The notes under the pieces: model-generated | Databases searched by the model: none | Told to the model about the DNA's origin: nothing | Seen by the model: only the letters and a program-made list of their open reading frames with translations | Translations under genes and position numbers: made by a program | DNA from: an uncultured Lewinella sp. | GTDB taxonomy: Bacteria; Bacteroidota; Bacteroidia; Chitinophagales; Saprospiraceae | DNA: 32,822 nucleotides | NCBI GenBank assembly: GCA_913057785.1 | Contig: CAJXPD010000106.1 | Coordinates: 1-32,822 of the forward strand | Direction of reading: 5' to 3' | Shown here: positions 8,862 to 18,500 of the stretch, one piece after another | Position numbering within the stretch: position 1 is the stretch's first letter | Layout of the letters: each line of letters opens with the position of its first letter

Positions 8862-11237
8862 ATGTTTAGAAACTATTTAAAAATTGCCTGGCGTAACTTA
8901 TTGAAATACAAGCTATTTTCTGCGATTAATATCGGTGGTCTCGCCCTGGGTTTGACGGTTGCTATCCTGATTGCCAGATATGTTCAGCTAGAATTGGCCG
9001 TGGACCAATGGCTGCCAAATGCCGATCGTATCTATCGCGTCTATCGCTCTAATGCGGATGGCTCCGGCGCTTGGACGCACAACTCCCAGTTGCTTGCCCC
9101 AAAATTGGCAAGTGATTTACCAGAGGTCGAAGCGGCGACCTATCTCCGCCCAGACGAGGAGTCACTTTTCGCGAATGCCTCCAAATCTCTGTATCTCGAT
9201 AAAGTATGTCTAGTCGATAGTAGTTTCTTACAAGTTATAGATATCCCGCTTGAATCGGGTTATACCCAGACCGCCTTGGAAAAGCCGAATACCATGCTGG
9301 TTTCCGAAGAAGTGGCAGAACGCTTCTTCGGAACCACCGATGTAATCGGCAAGAACTTACGATATAATGATGATGAGGAATACACCATTACGGGTGTCTT
9401 CAAACCGATTAAGGGCAGTTCCCACCTCAATTATGAAGTATTTCTCCGGCAAACCTATCTCTGGGGTCAATGGCTGAGCAACAACTTTGCTACCTACGTT
9501 CGCCTAAATCCAAATACCAGTACAAAGCAGGTAAGTGATAAAATGTATGATTTGTTGGCCCCTATTATGCTGGCGGCCTATACCGAAGCTAATTTCGAAG
9601 TCACGGCTAAAGATATGCCTACCTGGGGCCTGCAAAACTTCCAGGAAATCTACCTGCATTCGGATCAGATCATGTCCATCTCCAATCAGCGAGGGAACAT
9701 GCGTTTCCTCTACATATTGGGAATGATTGCTGTGATCGTGATGGTCATTGCCATGATCAATTACATCAATCTTTCTACTGCTAGAGCACAGAACAGAGCG
9801 AGGGAAATAGGTATCCGCAAAGTTGGTGGGGCTGTTAAAGGTCAGCTAGTTGGGCAATTCCTGGTAGAATCCTTGCTGCAGAGTGTTGTGGCGCTACTAA
9901 TCGCTATTCCTTTAGCTGAATTAGTGCTCCCGATCTTCAATCAGATCTGTGGCCGGGATATTAGCTTAATCGGAGAAGGCTTCACCGCCTTAATCCTACC
10001 TTGGTTGGGCTTTAGTTTGCTAGTTGGGCTACTGGCTGGGGTATATCCTGCCTTTATCCTCTCCGGCTTCCGCCCGATTCAAGTCCTCTCGGGGCAGAAA
10101 TTAAAGTTGAAAGGGCAATTGCTTCGGAAAGGCCTAGTCGTAGCTCAGTTCACTGGGGTGGTTGTATTGGCAGTTGTCATGATGGTGATGTACAAGCAGG
10201 TCAATTTTATGCTCCAGCAAGATTTGGGTTTCAAGGATGAGCAGGTCCTAACGATTCCACTCAACTACCATGAGTCCTGGCGTCGTGTCGAAGCGATGAA
10301 GCAAGACCTTCAGGCCTATCCTGGCATCGAGGTCGTTTCTTCAGCTTCTAGCTTCCCCGGAAATAACATAGAGAACTATACCATCGAATTGGCAGAAAGG
10401 GAAAATGCCTACTTCAGCCCTGACTTTGCCTTTGTAGACTATGACTATGCCGACCTACTGGGCCTAGAAATGGTGCAAGGCCGCTTTTTCTCCCGAGACT
10501 TCCCTTCTGATACCATCGGCGGTTTTGTGGTGAACGAAGCCTTCGTAAAGCGCATGGAGCTAGAAAATCCAATCGGCCATCGCATGCGCCTGCCATGGCA
10601 CGAAAACTGGGGTAAAATCGTTGGCGTGGTCAAAGACTATCACCACCAAGGTCTCGACGCGGAAATCGCCCCCTTGGCATTATTCGCCTTCCCGATGTAC
10701 CGTCCTACCTCCGCCATCAGTATTCAAGCAGAGAATTGGCCTACTACCATCGCTCACATCAAAGAGAAATGGCTTTCCGTGGAGCCTAATCACCCCTTCC
10801 GATATGAGTTCCTAGATGAATCCTTCGCCGCCCAATACCAGCAATACGAGGAATTGAGTCAAACGATGCTCTATAGCGTTGTACTAACCATCCTGGTAGC
10901 GATCCTCGGCTTATTAGGCCTCTCCACCTACATGGCTCAGCAAAAGACGAAAGAGGTCGGCATCCGCAAAGTGCTAGGTGCTTCCGTGGAGCAATTGATC
11001 GTCCTCCTTAGCCGCCAGTTTGTGATCTTGGTGGGTATCGCCAGTGTAGTCGCTATTCCGCTCGCCTACTGGCTCTCCACCCAGTGGCTGCAGGACTTTG
11101 CCTACAGCGTAGCGCCTTCTCCTTGGCCCTTCCTTGTGGCTATCCTCGCCGCCTTGACAATTGCCGTCGCTACGGTGGCGATCCAGGCTTTGCGCGTGGC
11201 TCGGGCGAATCCGGTGGAGGCGCTGCGGGCGGAGTGA
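8862..11237 (+). CDS. FtsX/MacB-type ABC transporter permease (paralogue 4)
   Basis: This 791-aa membrane protein with the duplicated TM-periplasmic-3TM layout starts 35 bp after paralogue 3 and is probably translated from the same mRNA. The coupling motifs are RAREIGIRKVGGAV in the first core, where Gly replaces the usual Val or Leu before GA, and KTKEVGIRKVLGAS in the second. The C-terminus is NPVEALRAE. The last few hundred bases are visibly GC-rich: I counted 41 G/C in the 60 bases 11161-11220, against 31 of 60 at 1201-1260 in paralogue 1. This may reflect codon choice or local recombination. It is the last gene of the ABC cluster and faces the oppositely oriented accessory locus. Confidence 0.93.
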   Translation: MFRNYLKIAWRNLLKYKLFSAINIGGLALGLTVAILIARYVQLELAVDQWLPNADRIYRVYRSNADGSGAWTHNSQLLAPKLASDLPEVEAATYLRPDEESLFANASKSLYLDKVCLVDSSFLQVIDIPLESGYTQTALEKPNTMLVSEEVAERFFGTTDVIGKNLRYNDDEEYTITGVFKPIKGSSHLNYEVFLRQTYLWGQWLSNNFATYVRLNPNTSTKQVSDKMYDLLAPIMLAAYTEANFEVTAKDMPTWGLQNFQEIYLHSDQIMSISNQRGNMRFLYILGMIAVIVMVIAMINYINLSTARAQNRAREIGIRKVGGAVKGQLVGQFLVESLLQSVVALLIAIPLAELVLPIFNQICGRDISLIGEGFTALILPWLGFSLLVGLLAGVYPAFILSGFRPIQVLSGQKLKLKGQLLRKGLVVAQFTGVVVLAVVMMVMYKQVNFMLQQDLGFKDEQVLTIPLNYHESWRRVEAMKQDLQAYPGIEVVSSASSFPGNNIENYTIELAERENAYFSPDFAFVDYDYADLLGLEMVQGRFFSRDFPSDTIGGFVVNEAFVKRMELENPIGHRMRLPWHENWGKIVGVVKDYHHQGLDAEIAPLALFAFPMYRPTSAISIQAENWPTTIAHIKEKWLSVEPNHPFRYEFLDESFAAQYQQYEELSQTMLYSVVLTILVAILGLLGLSTYMAQQKTKEVGIRKVLGASVEQLIVLLSRQFVILVGIASVVAIPLAYWLSTQWLQDFAYSVAPSPWPFLVAILAALTIAVATVAIQALRVARANPVEALRAE

Positions 11238-11311
11238 TGTGGGGATGAGTTTTTTAGTTTGGAGGTGGGCTTTGTTTTAGTCAGGAGACTGGAGGGCTGG
11301 GGCGTGGCTTT

Positions 11312-11335
11312 GTGGTTAGTCGGGAGACTAACCAC
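11312..11335. terminator. Hairpin between convergent permease and accessory genes
   Basis: GTGGTTAGTC (11312-11321), loop GGGA and GACTAACCAC (11326-11335) form a perfect 10-bp stem between the convergent ends of the permease cluster and the - strand accessory genes. A related string TTAGTCAGGAGACT lies about 35 bp upstream, so this may be a repeat family. There is no long T-tract on either side, so termination is plausible but not certain. Confidence 0.45.
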
Positions 11336-11343
11336 GGCTGTTT

Positions 11344-11592
11344 TCAGTCCAAAAATCCGGGATCTTTAATGAATTCATAAAAGATCGAAGAGGGGAAAGT
11401 GTATCCCTTCTGGAGCTCCCAAGAAGATTCATCGAGTGGCTTTCTCTCCTTTACCTTTTTAGCAATGAATTCTCCCTTATTGTCGTCAATCAAGATATGT
11501 AGAATGATTTTACTGTCAATCGTGGAATCCCCACTGAGCAATAGGAATTCTTTTCCGTCTACTTCGGCTTTTTTTCTCTTTAATACTTTCAT
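11344..11592 (-). CDS. Small hypothetical protein, possible immunity or accessory gene
   Basis: This 82-aa soluble, charged protein has no signal peptide or TM segment. It starts MKVLKRKKAEVDGKEFLLLS and contains an alternating hydrophobic stretch (KIILHILID) that would suit beta-strands. I recognise no family. It is the last gene of the - strand accessory locus, behind the giant secreted protein, the 248-aa gene and a 27-codon orphan fragment. In polymorphic-toxin loci such small genes downstream of orphan toxin tips are often immunity genes, and that is the only functional hint. Codon use is AT-rich like the neighbouring module. No Shine-Dalgarno sequence is seen before the ATG. Confidence 0.6.
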   Translation of the reverse strand: MKVLKRKKAEVDGKEFLLLSGDSTIDSKIILHILIDDNKGEFIAKKVKERKPLDESSWELQKGYTFPSSIFYEFIKDPGFLD

Positions 11593-11610
11593 ATTATCTA
11601 AAAATGATAG

Positions 11611-11694
11611 TCAAAAATCATAGGTGCCGTTTAAGTTTGGTGTGGCAATAATGTCATTAGGGGCAACACTAGAGAACCCCTTATCTGTAGCCAT
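11611..11694 (-). pseudogene. 27-codon orphan fragment, possible remnant toxin tip
   Basis: An in-frame stretch ending PNDIIATPNLNGTYDF then TGA lies between the 248-aa gene and the 82-aa gene. In the same frame it can be read a further 12 codons upstream, to a stop (TAG). It has no start signal of note and is too short for a domain. The position is what one expects of a displaced C-terminal fragment left by toxin-module exchange, but that is inference from location. It could also be chance open sequence. Confidence 0.3.
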
Positions 11695-11763
11695 TTTTTC
11701 AGTAAATGTCTGAAGGGCTGTGGATGGACGCTAAGTACCTTTCTAAATCCGGTTTTTTATTCC

Positions 11764-12510
11764 TCAGATATCTACAGTTGTTCCATCATTGAGATCTTCT
11801 TGATAAACTATCTTTCCATCCAGTAGAATGCCTTGTTCTGTGACATACTCCTTTTGATGCTCTTCTAGGAGAACACTGCCTTCAAATTGTTCCACAAGAG
11901 TCTTGACTTCTCGTAAGAAACTATTGAATCTAGGTGTACACTGGTAGGCCCAGTATCGATTGTCTAGCGGAGGATCAAAGGTTTGGCAATCAGCCCAGGT
12001 GTCTCCATTTAAAATTGTAATAGGCAATTCTTCCCACCATATGTTCGAACTGGAACTAATCCCAATCCAGATTAAGGCGTCATCAACACCGGGACCCTGG
12101 AGATCATCATAGTACAGGTTTATCTCGTTGTTGAAGTTCATAACCGCTTGACTTTTATGGCTAATCGCGGCTCTGTGTAGTCCTGGATTAGATGACTTTT
12201 CTGAGGGAAGGAAGAAGAGTCTTTCCAATCCACAGTTCTCATCCCACACACCGACATGTAACAATTTCAATGGATGATTCTTGTCAGGATCTTTCTTGAA
12301 TTCTGCTCTCCTTGATTGTACATATTCATCAATTGATGCTAAACTTTCAAGACCATTAAACGAAAATAGACCAAATTGCAAACCTCTTTTCAGGAATACT
12401 TCATCAAACTCCAAAATTCTATCCATGAAGTTTTCACGGTGGATATTAAATGAGAACTCATAAGTGAAGGAGGGGAGGTGTTTAAGGTATGTTGTCCAAT
12501 ATTTTTTCAT
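11764..12510 (-). CDS. Unrecognised 248-aa protein, candidate immunity protein for the giant secreted protein
   Basis: This is a soluble, acidic, aromatic-rich protein with no signal peptide or TM segment, so it is expected in the cytoplasm. I do not recognise the family; it contains ALIWIGISSSSNIWWEELP near the middle and an acidic C-terminus ending DGTTVDI. Its ATG lies 5 bp after the stop of the 2067-aa gene. An AGGA Shine-Dalgarno-like sequence overlaps that stop codon (TTTAGGAAAC before ATG), which is unusual in this window and suggests translational coupling. A gene locked directly behind a large secreted protein with a variable C-terminus is the classic immunity position. The DNA is AT-rich like the 3' part of the upstream gene, consistent with the two moving together. 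Confidence 0.75.
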   Translation of the reverse strand: MKKYWTTYLKHLPSFTYEFSFNIHRENFMDRILEFDEVFLKRGLQFGLFSFNGLESLASIDEYVQSRRAEFKKDPDKNHPLKLLHVGVWDENCGLERLFFLPSEKSSNPGLHRAAISHKSQAVMNFNNEINLYYDDLQGPGVDDALIWIGISSSSNIWWEELPITILNGDTWADCQTFDPPLDNRYWAYQCTPRFNSFLREVKTLVEQFEGSVLLEEHQKEYVTEQGILLDGKIVYQEDLNDGTTVDI

Positions 12511-12515
12511 GTTTC

Positions 12516-15500
12516 CTAAAGTATAAAAACGATGTCATTTACTATTTCGAAACGAAGCAAACCACTAGCGTTCTCTATGTGTATCTCTTTCAGCTCATTA
12601 AGATTACTTGCAACATCGGAATTACTATTAAAGATAGTTTGAATTTGATTCCTCAGAGCCTGTGCGGAGGAATTGTACATCAAAGAATTAGTATTTAAAA
12701 TCTTTATTTTTACGATCTTATCCAAGTTAGTAGGCTCTGAATTAAACTGCTTGGCCGCTTTCTTGAGGTTGTCATTGAAAGCTGAGTTTGATGCTCCAGT
12801 GTAAGCCTTATATTGAAAAGAAATACCATCCGTTAAATTGACAATATCACCGTCTTTGGCAATATCCTCCAACTTAACCATCTTACCCTCCCCTATAAGC
12901 CTAACGGCTTCGTTTAACTGCTCAAGCGTTCCAGGGTTGTCCCTCACAGTTGCTGCCAAGCCAGGATTCTTAATGAAGGGTACTAGCGCTTCAGGGTTCT
13001 TGTAATTAGGAGAAGCAGCTAATTTATAGATCTGCCCAAGTAAATCAGTTTCTACATTATAAATGTTCCACTGAAACGTATAAACTTGTGCTTTGATGGT
13101 ATACTCTCCGATTTCTATTAGATCCTCGTCAGAAATTCCTCTAAGCTTCAGTTCATTTAAAGCAGCAATGAAGAACTCTAAATCCGTTTCTCCAATGGTA
13201 GTGGCAGAAAGTAATTTATCGATCTCTATGAGAGTAGTTACATTTTTTCTTAGAAGATCAGACCCAGGTGACTCATCTATAGAGATTCTTTGCCAGGTCT
13301 GAACTATCCCTCCATCCCCTAAAGCCGACTCATTAAAAGCCTTCAAATAATCCCCTCCTATCTCAACCAGATCATCTGTTAATGCTGTTGCTTTTGGAAG
13401 ACCTAAGCTTAGAACATCCAAAATTAATGCTGGGTTAGCCCCTGCAACAGTCAATCTATCAGCCAGACTGGTGAATGCTCTATCCAGAACAAGTATGGTG
13501 TTCGTTACCGGATCGCGATATAGGGATAGGTTCCCCTCTTTTGGGATACCTAATTCAGTAATATATCGAACTTTATCCAGATCCCCAATATGGATTAATT
13601 CCTCGGTGGGAGTATGAATCCACCTATTGGGTTGAAGGTGATAAACCTCATCTATAAAAACACCTCGGGCAATACTGTATTCTATGTTAGCACGCATTAG
13701 AATTGCCCAGAAACTCTGTTTTACATGGAAAGTAAAGTCCGATCGGAAATTTCTGAGCTTTGTTGTAATGTCGAGTGAAGCAATTTCGGCTCTTAGGTGA
13801 ACCAAAAGTTTGTTCAAATTTGCGGCATTGACCGCTTGAGTTGCTTGAGCTAATCTCTCCGTTGTCTTTGTTAATGCTGACTTTAATTGCTCCAGTGTCT
13901 GGGCACGCGTATCTGGATTAGGAGTATTGTCAACTATGTATTTCCAGGTCTGCTTGATTTTTTGAGGACTAAAGGCTTTTATTCCTGAAGCACTGGTACT
14001 GATTAGGCCACTAATTGAAGCTGCTGCTAAGGCCAAGCCAAGCTCATCCCAGATTCGTTGAAGATCTTGACTTATTAGTGGATGACCACTAAGATCAATA
14101 TTGTAGCTACTTGGAGCAAAAACAAACATATCAACAGCTCCATAAACGCCATCAACCACACTCAGTACCTTCCATCCGATCGAAACTGTTGAAGATCCAA
14201 GAGTTACAGGTGCAGCGGCTAAAGCCACAATGTCAGCAATCACTCTAAAGCGATGGTTGAAGAGAGCACTATTCATTTTCCTGAAATACCATTCAGCCCA
14301 ACAGAAAGGAACTACTAGATAACTTTGTTCCGGAACTGTTATTGATGATCCTCCTGGCATATCGAATGTTGCATCATATGAAAAATAGAGTCCAACATAT
14401 TCGAAGGGAGTTCCACGTGTATTAATCCAGGTCAGGTGGCTTTCAGGTTCAGCTAGGGCTGGAGTATCAAGGTGGGCTGATTTCAGCAGTATTTTGGGCT
14501 GTCCTTGAGAATCCACGAAATCACGGCGATAATAATGTTGGGTGCCTAGGGTTGGGTTCTTTGCGATAAAGTGGGCATTGTCCGAATAGCCGTTAACACT
14601 GCAAAAATGCCCTCCGGTTACCCACGTATTACAAAAGACACTGTGAGATGGATCTTCTTTAGATCGCTCTAGAAGCATTTTTGCCATTGTGTTGATAAAG
14701 TATTCATAGCCGAAAGGACTGTTCCCTTGCCTTCGCCAGGAATCCCTCATCTTTGACTCGATATGATAGTAGAGTTCAAATTTATTGGCTGCAAATAAGG
14801 CTAAGATTTTCTGGTAATCTTTTGCTGGTGTAGCAGATAAAATATAGTTAAATATGTTCTCCTCTTCTTTTCCTGACAAGCCAAATAAGAATTTCCCATT
14901 GAGTCCACTATGTTGTAGCACCTTGAGTGCTTTGATCCGGTTTTCAACTGATAAATATTGAAAATAACAAGGGTCCTCCTGCCAATTCTCAAGGTAACCA
15001 AGTAAAGTATTGGCTCCGTTTTCATCTTCAGTTAGACTTTGAAAGAAAGCATCACTATAATTACCGTTGATAAAGTCCTTGTATCGCTTATAGATGGAAG
15101 CATCCTTATCTTTCCATCTGTTGAATTCTAGCTCACTAAAGATTTCTGCTTTCGTGATTTGATCATTTGCCTGGGAGTGAAGACTTTCCACCTCGAACGT
15201 TTGAAGGTTTAATCTTCTGTATACTCTCTCCATCTCTTGCAGTAATCGCTCTGCCGTCACATCGTCTGTCAATTTATCTTGACAATACTGAAATAGCTCA
15301 GGATATTTAGTGACTTGATGGGCATGAACAAATGCAAAGAGGGATGATTTATTGCCACAACCTGTGGCGCTGTAGATCTTTTCAAGAAATAGCTGTGATA
15401 GGGGTGAATACGAAGGGTAAGACTGTCCATCAATTTCTCCTTGAATTTCTAGGTTTTCAATGTTTAAGAAATCAAAGGTTTTCCGAGTACCTACTGCATA

Positions 15501-18500
15501 ATATTGTTCACTATTGATCTCGTTTTCATTTATCTCGAGTTTATCGAAGGAGACAATACTTAGTTTATATTTTAAGCTGTAACTTTCGAAGCAAGGGACA
15601 CCAACGATGGCCCTTTTTTCACTGGACGACAGTGCTTTAGTGTAAATATCAGGGTAGGGTAGGTCATTACTGTCTTTATAACCCGCAAATCCCCCTTGTT
15701 CGTTACATACTATAGAAGTCTTATAAAACTTGTTTCCAATCTTAAATGCTCTCAGACTACCGAAGGGATAGATTTCGAATCGAGAATAACAGTCTGATCC
15801 TACATTGATTTCATCTCCAGTATTGAATACTACTCCATCAACTTCAGGAGGTAAAGTGATGGGACGCCCAGATGGACTGACAAAAGTTAAGGTGCCGTTA
15901 CTATTGCGGTAGCTATCAAAGAATGAAATATTGTTGACGATTAGAGACTCCCCCTCCTCATCCCCATCAAACAAAGTCCAATTCGCTGCTGGATTATGTA
16001 TCAAATCCCATTGATATTTCTGCAAGTGGATTCCCATTGCATAATCCATCAGATTGTCCGTTTCTCCGGGGGTGAGATTGGGGAAATCGTGGAAGGAGTG
16101 ATCGAGGCGATAGGCGCCATGGGCCAGCTCATGGGCAATGGTTTTGATGTATTGTTGTTCGGAGCCTTGGTTGTCGTGGTAGATGAAGCCGAAATGTTTC
16201 TTTTGGGGCATGTAGCCCAGTTTTTGGGGGTGTTCTGAATCTTCTACGAGAAAGAGGTAGTAGGTATCCTCTTCGATGGTATTGTCTGCCTGGAAGCGAT
16301 TGCGGATGAGTTGCATCTCGATGTTGTAGTTGGCGAGGAAGCCGGAGGGGACCGAATCCAGTAGATTGTCAAATGCTGAGATGTTGAGGCCGGGGTGGAT
16401 TTGGAGTTCGACATTGACAACGGCCTGGGAGAAGATGCTTTGTAGTCGGGCGCTTAAGGTGTCGATGTTGTGCGGGTATTGTGTGCCATTGACGGGGACG
16501 AGGACCACCTTGAGTGGAATCGGGTCGTAGCTGATCAAGCTGAGTTGTCCTGCAATATGTACTAGGTCTTGTTCAAGGCTATCCTGGTAGGGTTGTAGGG
16601 CATAGATCCTCTCCGTTTGTTGGTGTCCGGAGCCATTGAGATGTAGGTGGCGGGAATGGGGTAGGGGAGATTCGGTGTGGGAAATGTCTTGCTTGAGTTG
16701 ATTCTTAAACTGTATCGCTTCTGGAAATGGGTTTTGTGAAGGGGCTTTAGCCTTTACGGTGGCCGTTCCCTGGCTAGGAATAGATTGCCAAGGCACCCAA
16801 TAGTCTGTGCCAGCGATCGGAATTTTATGGTAGAGATCAGCTTGAGCGAGGTGACGGATGGTATCGAAACCGAACTGCTGCTTATCCAGCGCGGCGAAAT
16901 TAACGCGGTAGTCGGCGTCGTATAGCGCTTCCATAGCCTCTTTAAGCTTATCTATGGCCGCCAACATTTGGGCTTTGCAGTCTTCGAACTCAGTAGCGCT
17001 CTGGGCGGCTTTCAGGCAATCCAACGCTTCCTGTATAGCTTTGATGGCATCAGGAGGTAGATAGGGGAAGTGTTCCTCCAAATGCAATAGGTTCTCCAGT
17101 ACATTTTGACCGTTGGCTAGGTAATCCTCGATGTCTTCGAGCTCTCCTAGGAAATCGGCTGCATCTTCTAGGATAGATTCGACCTCTTCTAGGCCAGCAT
17201 CGAGGATTTCTAGGGCATTTAGGATACTGTCAATAGTGGCAGCTAGGTCTTCACTGATTATAGCCAGCCCAGCTCCAGTTACCTCCATCTTGCCTGATAC
17301 GAGACGGCAATATTCATCCACCTCGATATTGCTGAATTCAACATTCACGCGAGCTTGCTGCAAGTAGGGGACAAATACATAGCCTTCGCCTGAAAATCGA
17401 CCTCTCCCCTTGATATCTTGGACAATCACCTGAAAGTCATGAGCGTGTATCGTGTCTTCGATCTGGATTTCTTGGATGAGTTGATGGGATTGGGAGGGAA
17501 TGCTTGGATCAGTGGCAGTACCGCAAGCATAGGCTAGTTCTTCCTCAGGGAGTGGCAGGCATCCTTTTCCAAGGAAAAAAGGGACGGGCTGGGAAGTTGT
17601 GGGCGGGCAATCACTTAACAGCGCTTCCACTCGTAAGTAAACGATGCCATCCGCAGGTAAACCTTGGAGTTGATAAAAGGTGTCAACAGTGGGAAGTGCT
17701 TCAAATCCCGGGAGTAGCTCCTGAAACTGGCTGTCTCTAGCCACGCTTAGTACATAGGTTTCGGCGGAAGGAAGACTATTCCAAGCGGTAGTGAAATCTG
17801 GCGCCTGGGGTTTAGTGATCTCTAGGGCGAGTGTACAAGGATCATTAGGAGTATTGGCAGTATTGCCTGAAGGGGTAGCTCCATAGGTGAATTGCACCAG
17901 CTCACTATGGCCTGCATTGGTGAAATGATGTTGTTCTAATAGATCTTCCACTTGTACTTGTATCAGGTAGTTAGCGCCGGGCAGCAAGGGAGGAGCATCT
18001 AAGCCATATAAAAAAGTAGTGCTTGGCCCGATCACTTGTTCAAATATGGGTAGCGTCTGTTGTCGTACTTGCGTAAGGGATAAGCCTGGTCTCATTTCCC
18101 ATAAGCTCAAAGTGTATTGGATTGGAAAGTTGCCAATATGTTGGGGCACCCATTGGATGAGAAGATTTTGGGCTTCTGTAGCTTCTATTGCTCCATAGGG
18201 GGTCAGGATCTGTGGCGGTAAGAGCTCGGCCATTTCTACTACCCGACAACTCTGATTGGATATGGGGGCGCCCTGAAAACGTTGATAATCTAGTACTTCG
18301 ACACAGATATTGTAAATGCCTTCCGGCAATCGACCTCCACTTTGACTGAATTGCATGGGATCAATACCCTGGAACTCTAGCTGTTCCGGTAGGAAATAAT
18401 CGATCAGCTCAGCTCCTGTGAGTTGGATCAGGATACCATAGTCCAAAAGAATAGGGGGAGGAGAAATATCGGTTCTGGTCCTAATGCTTATGCCTTGGCC

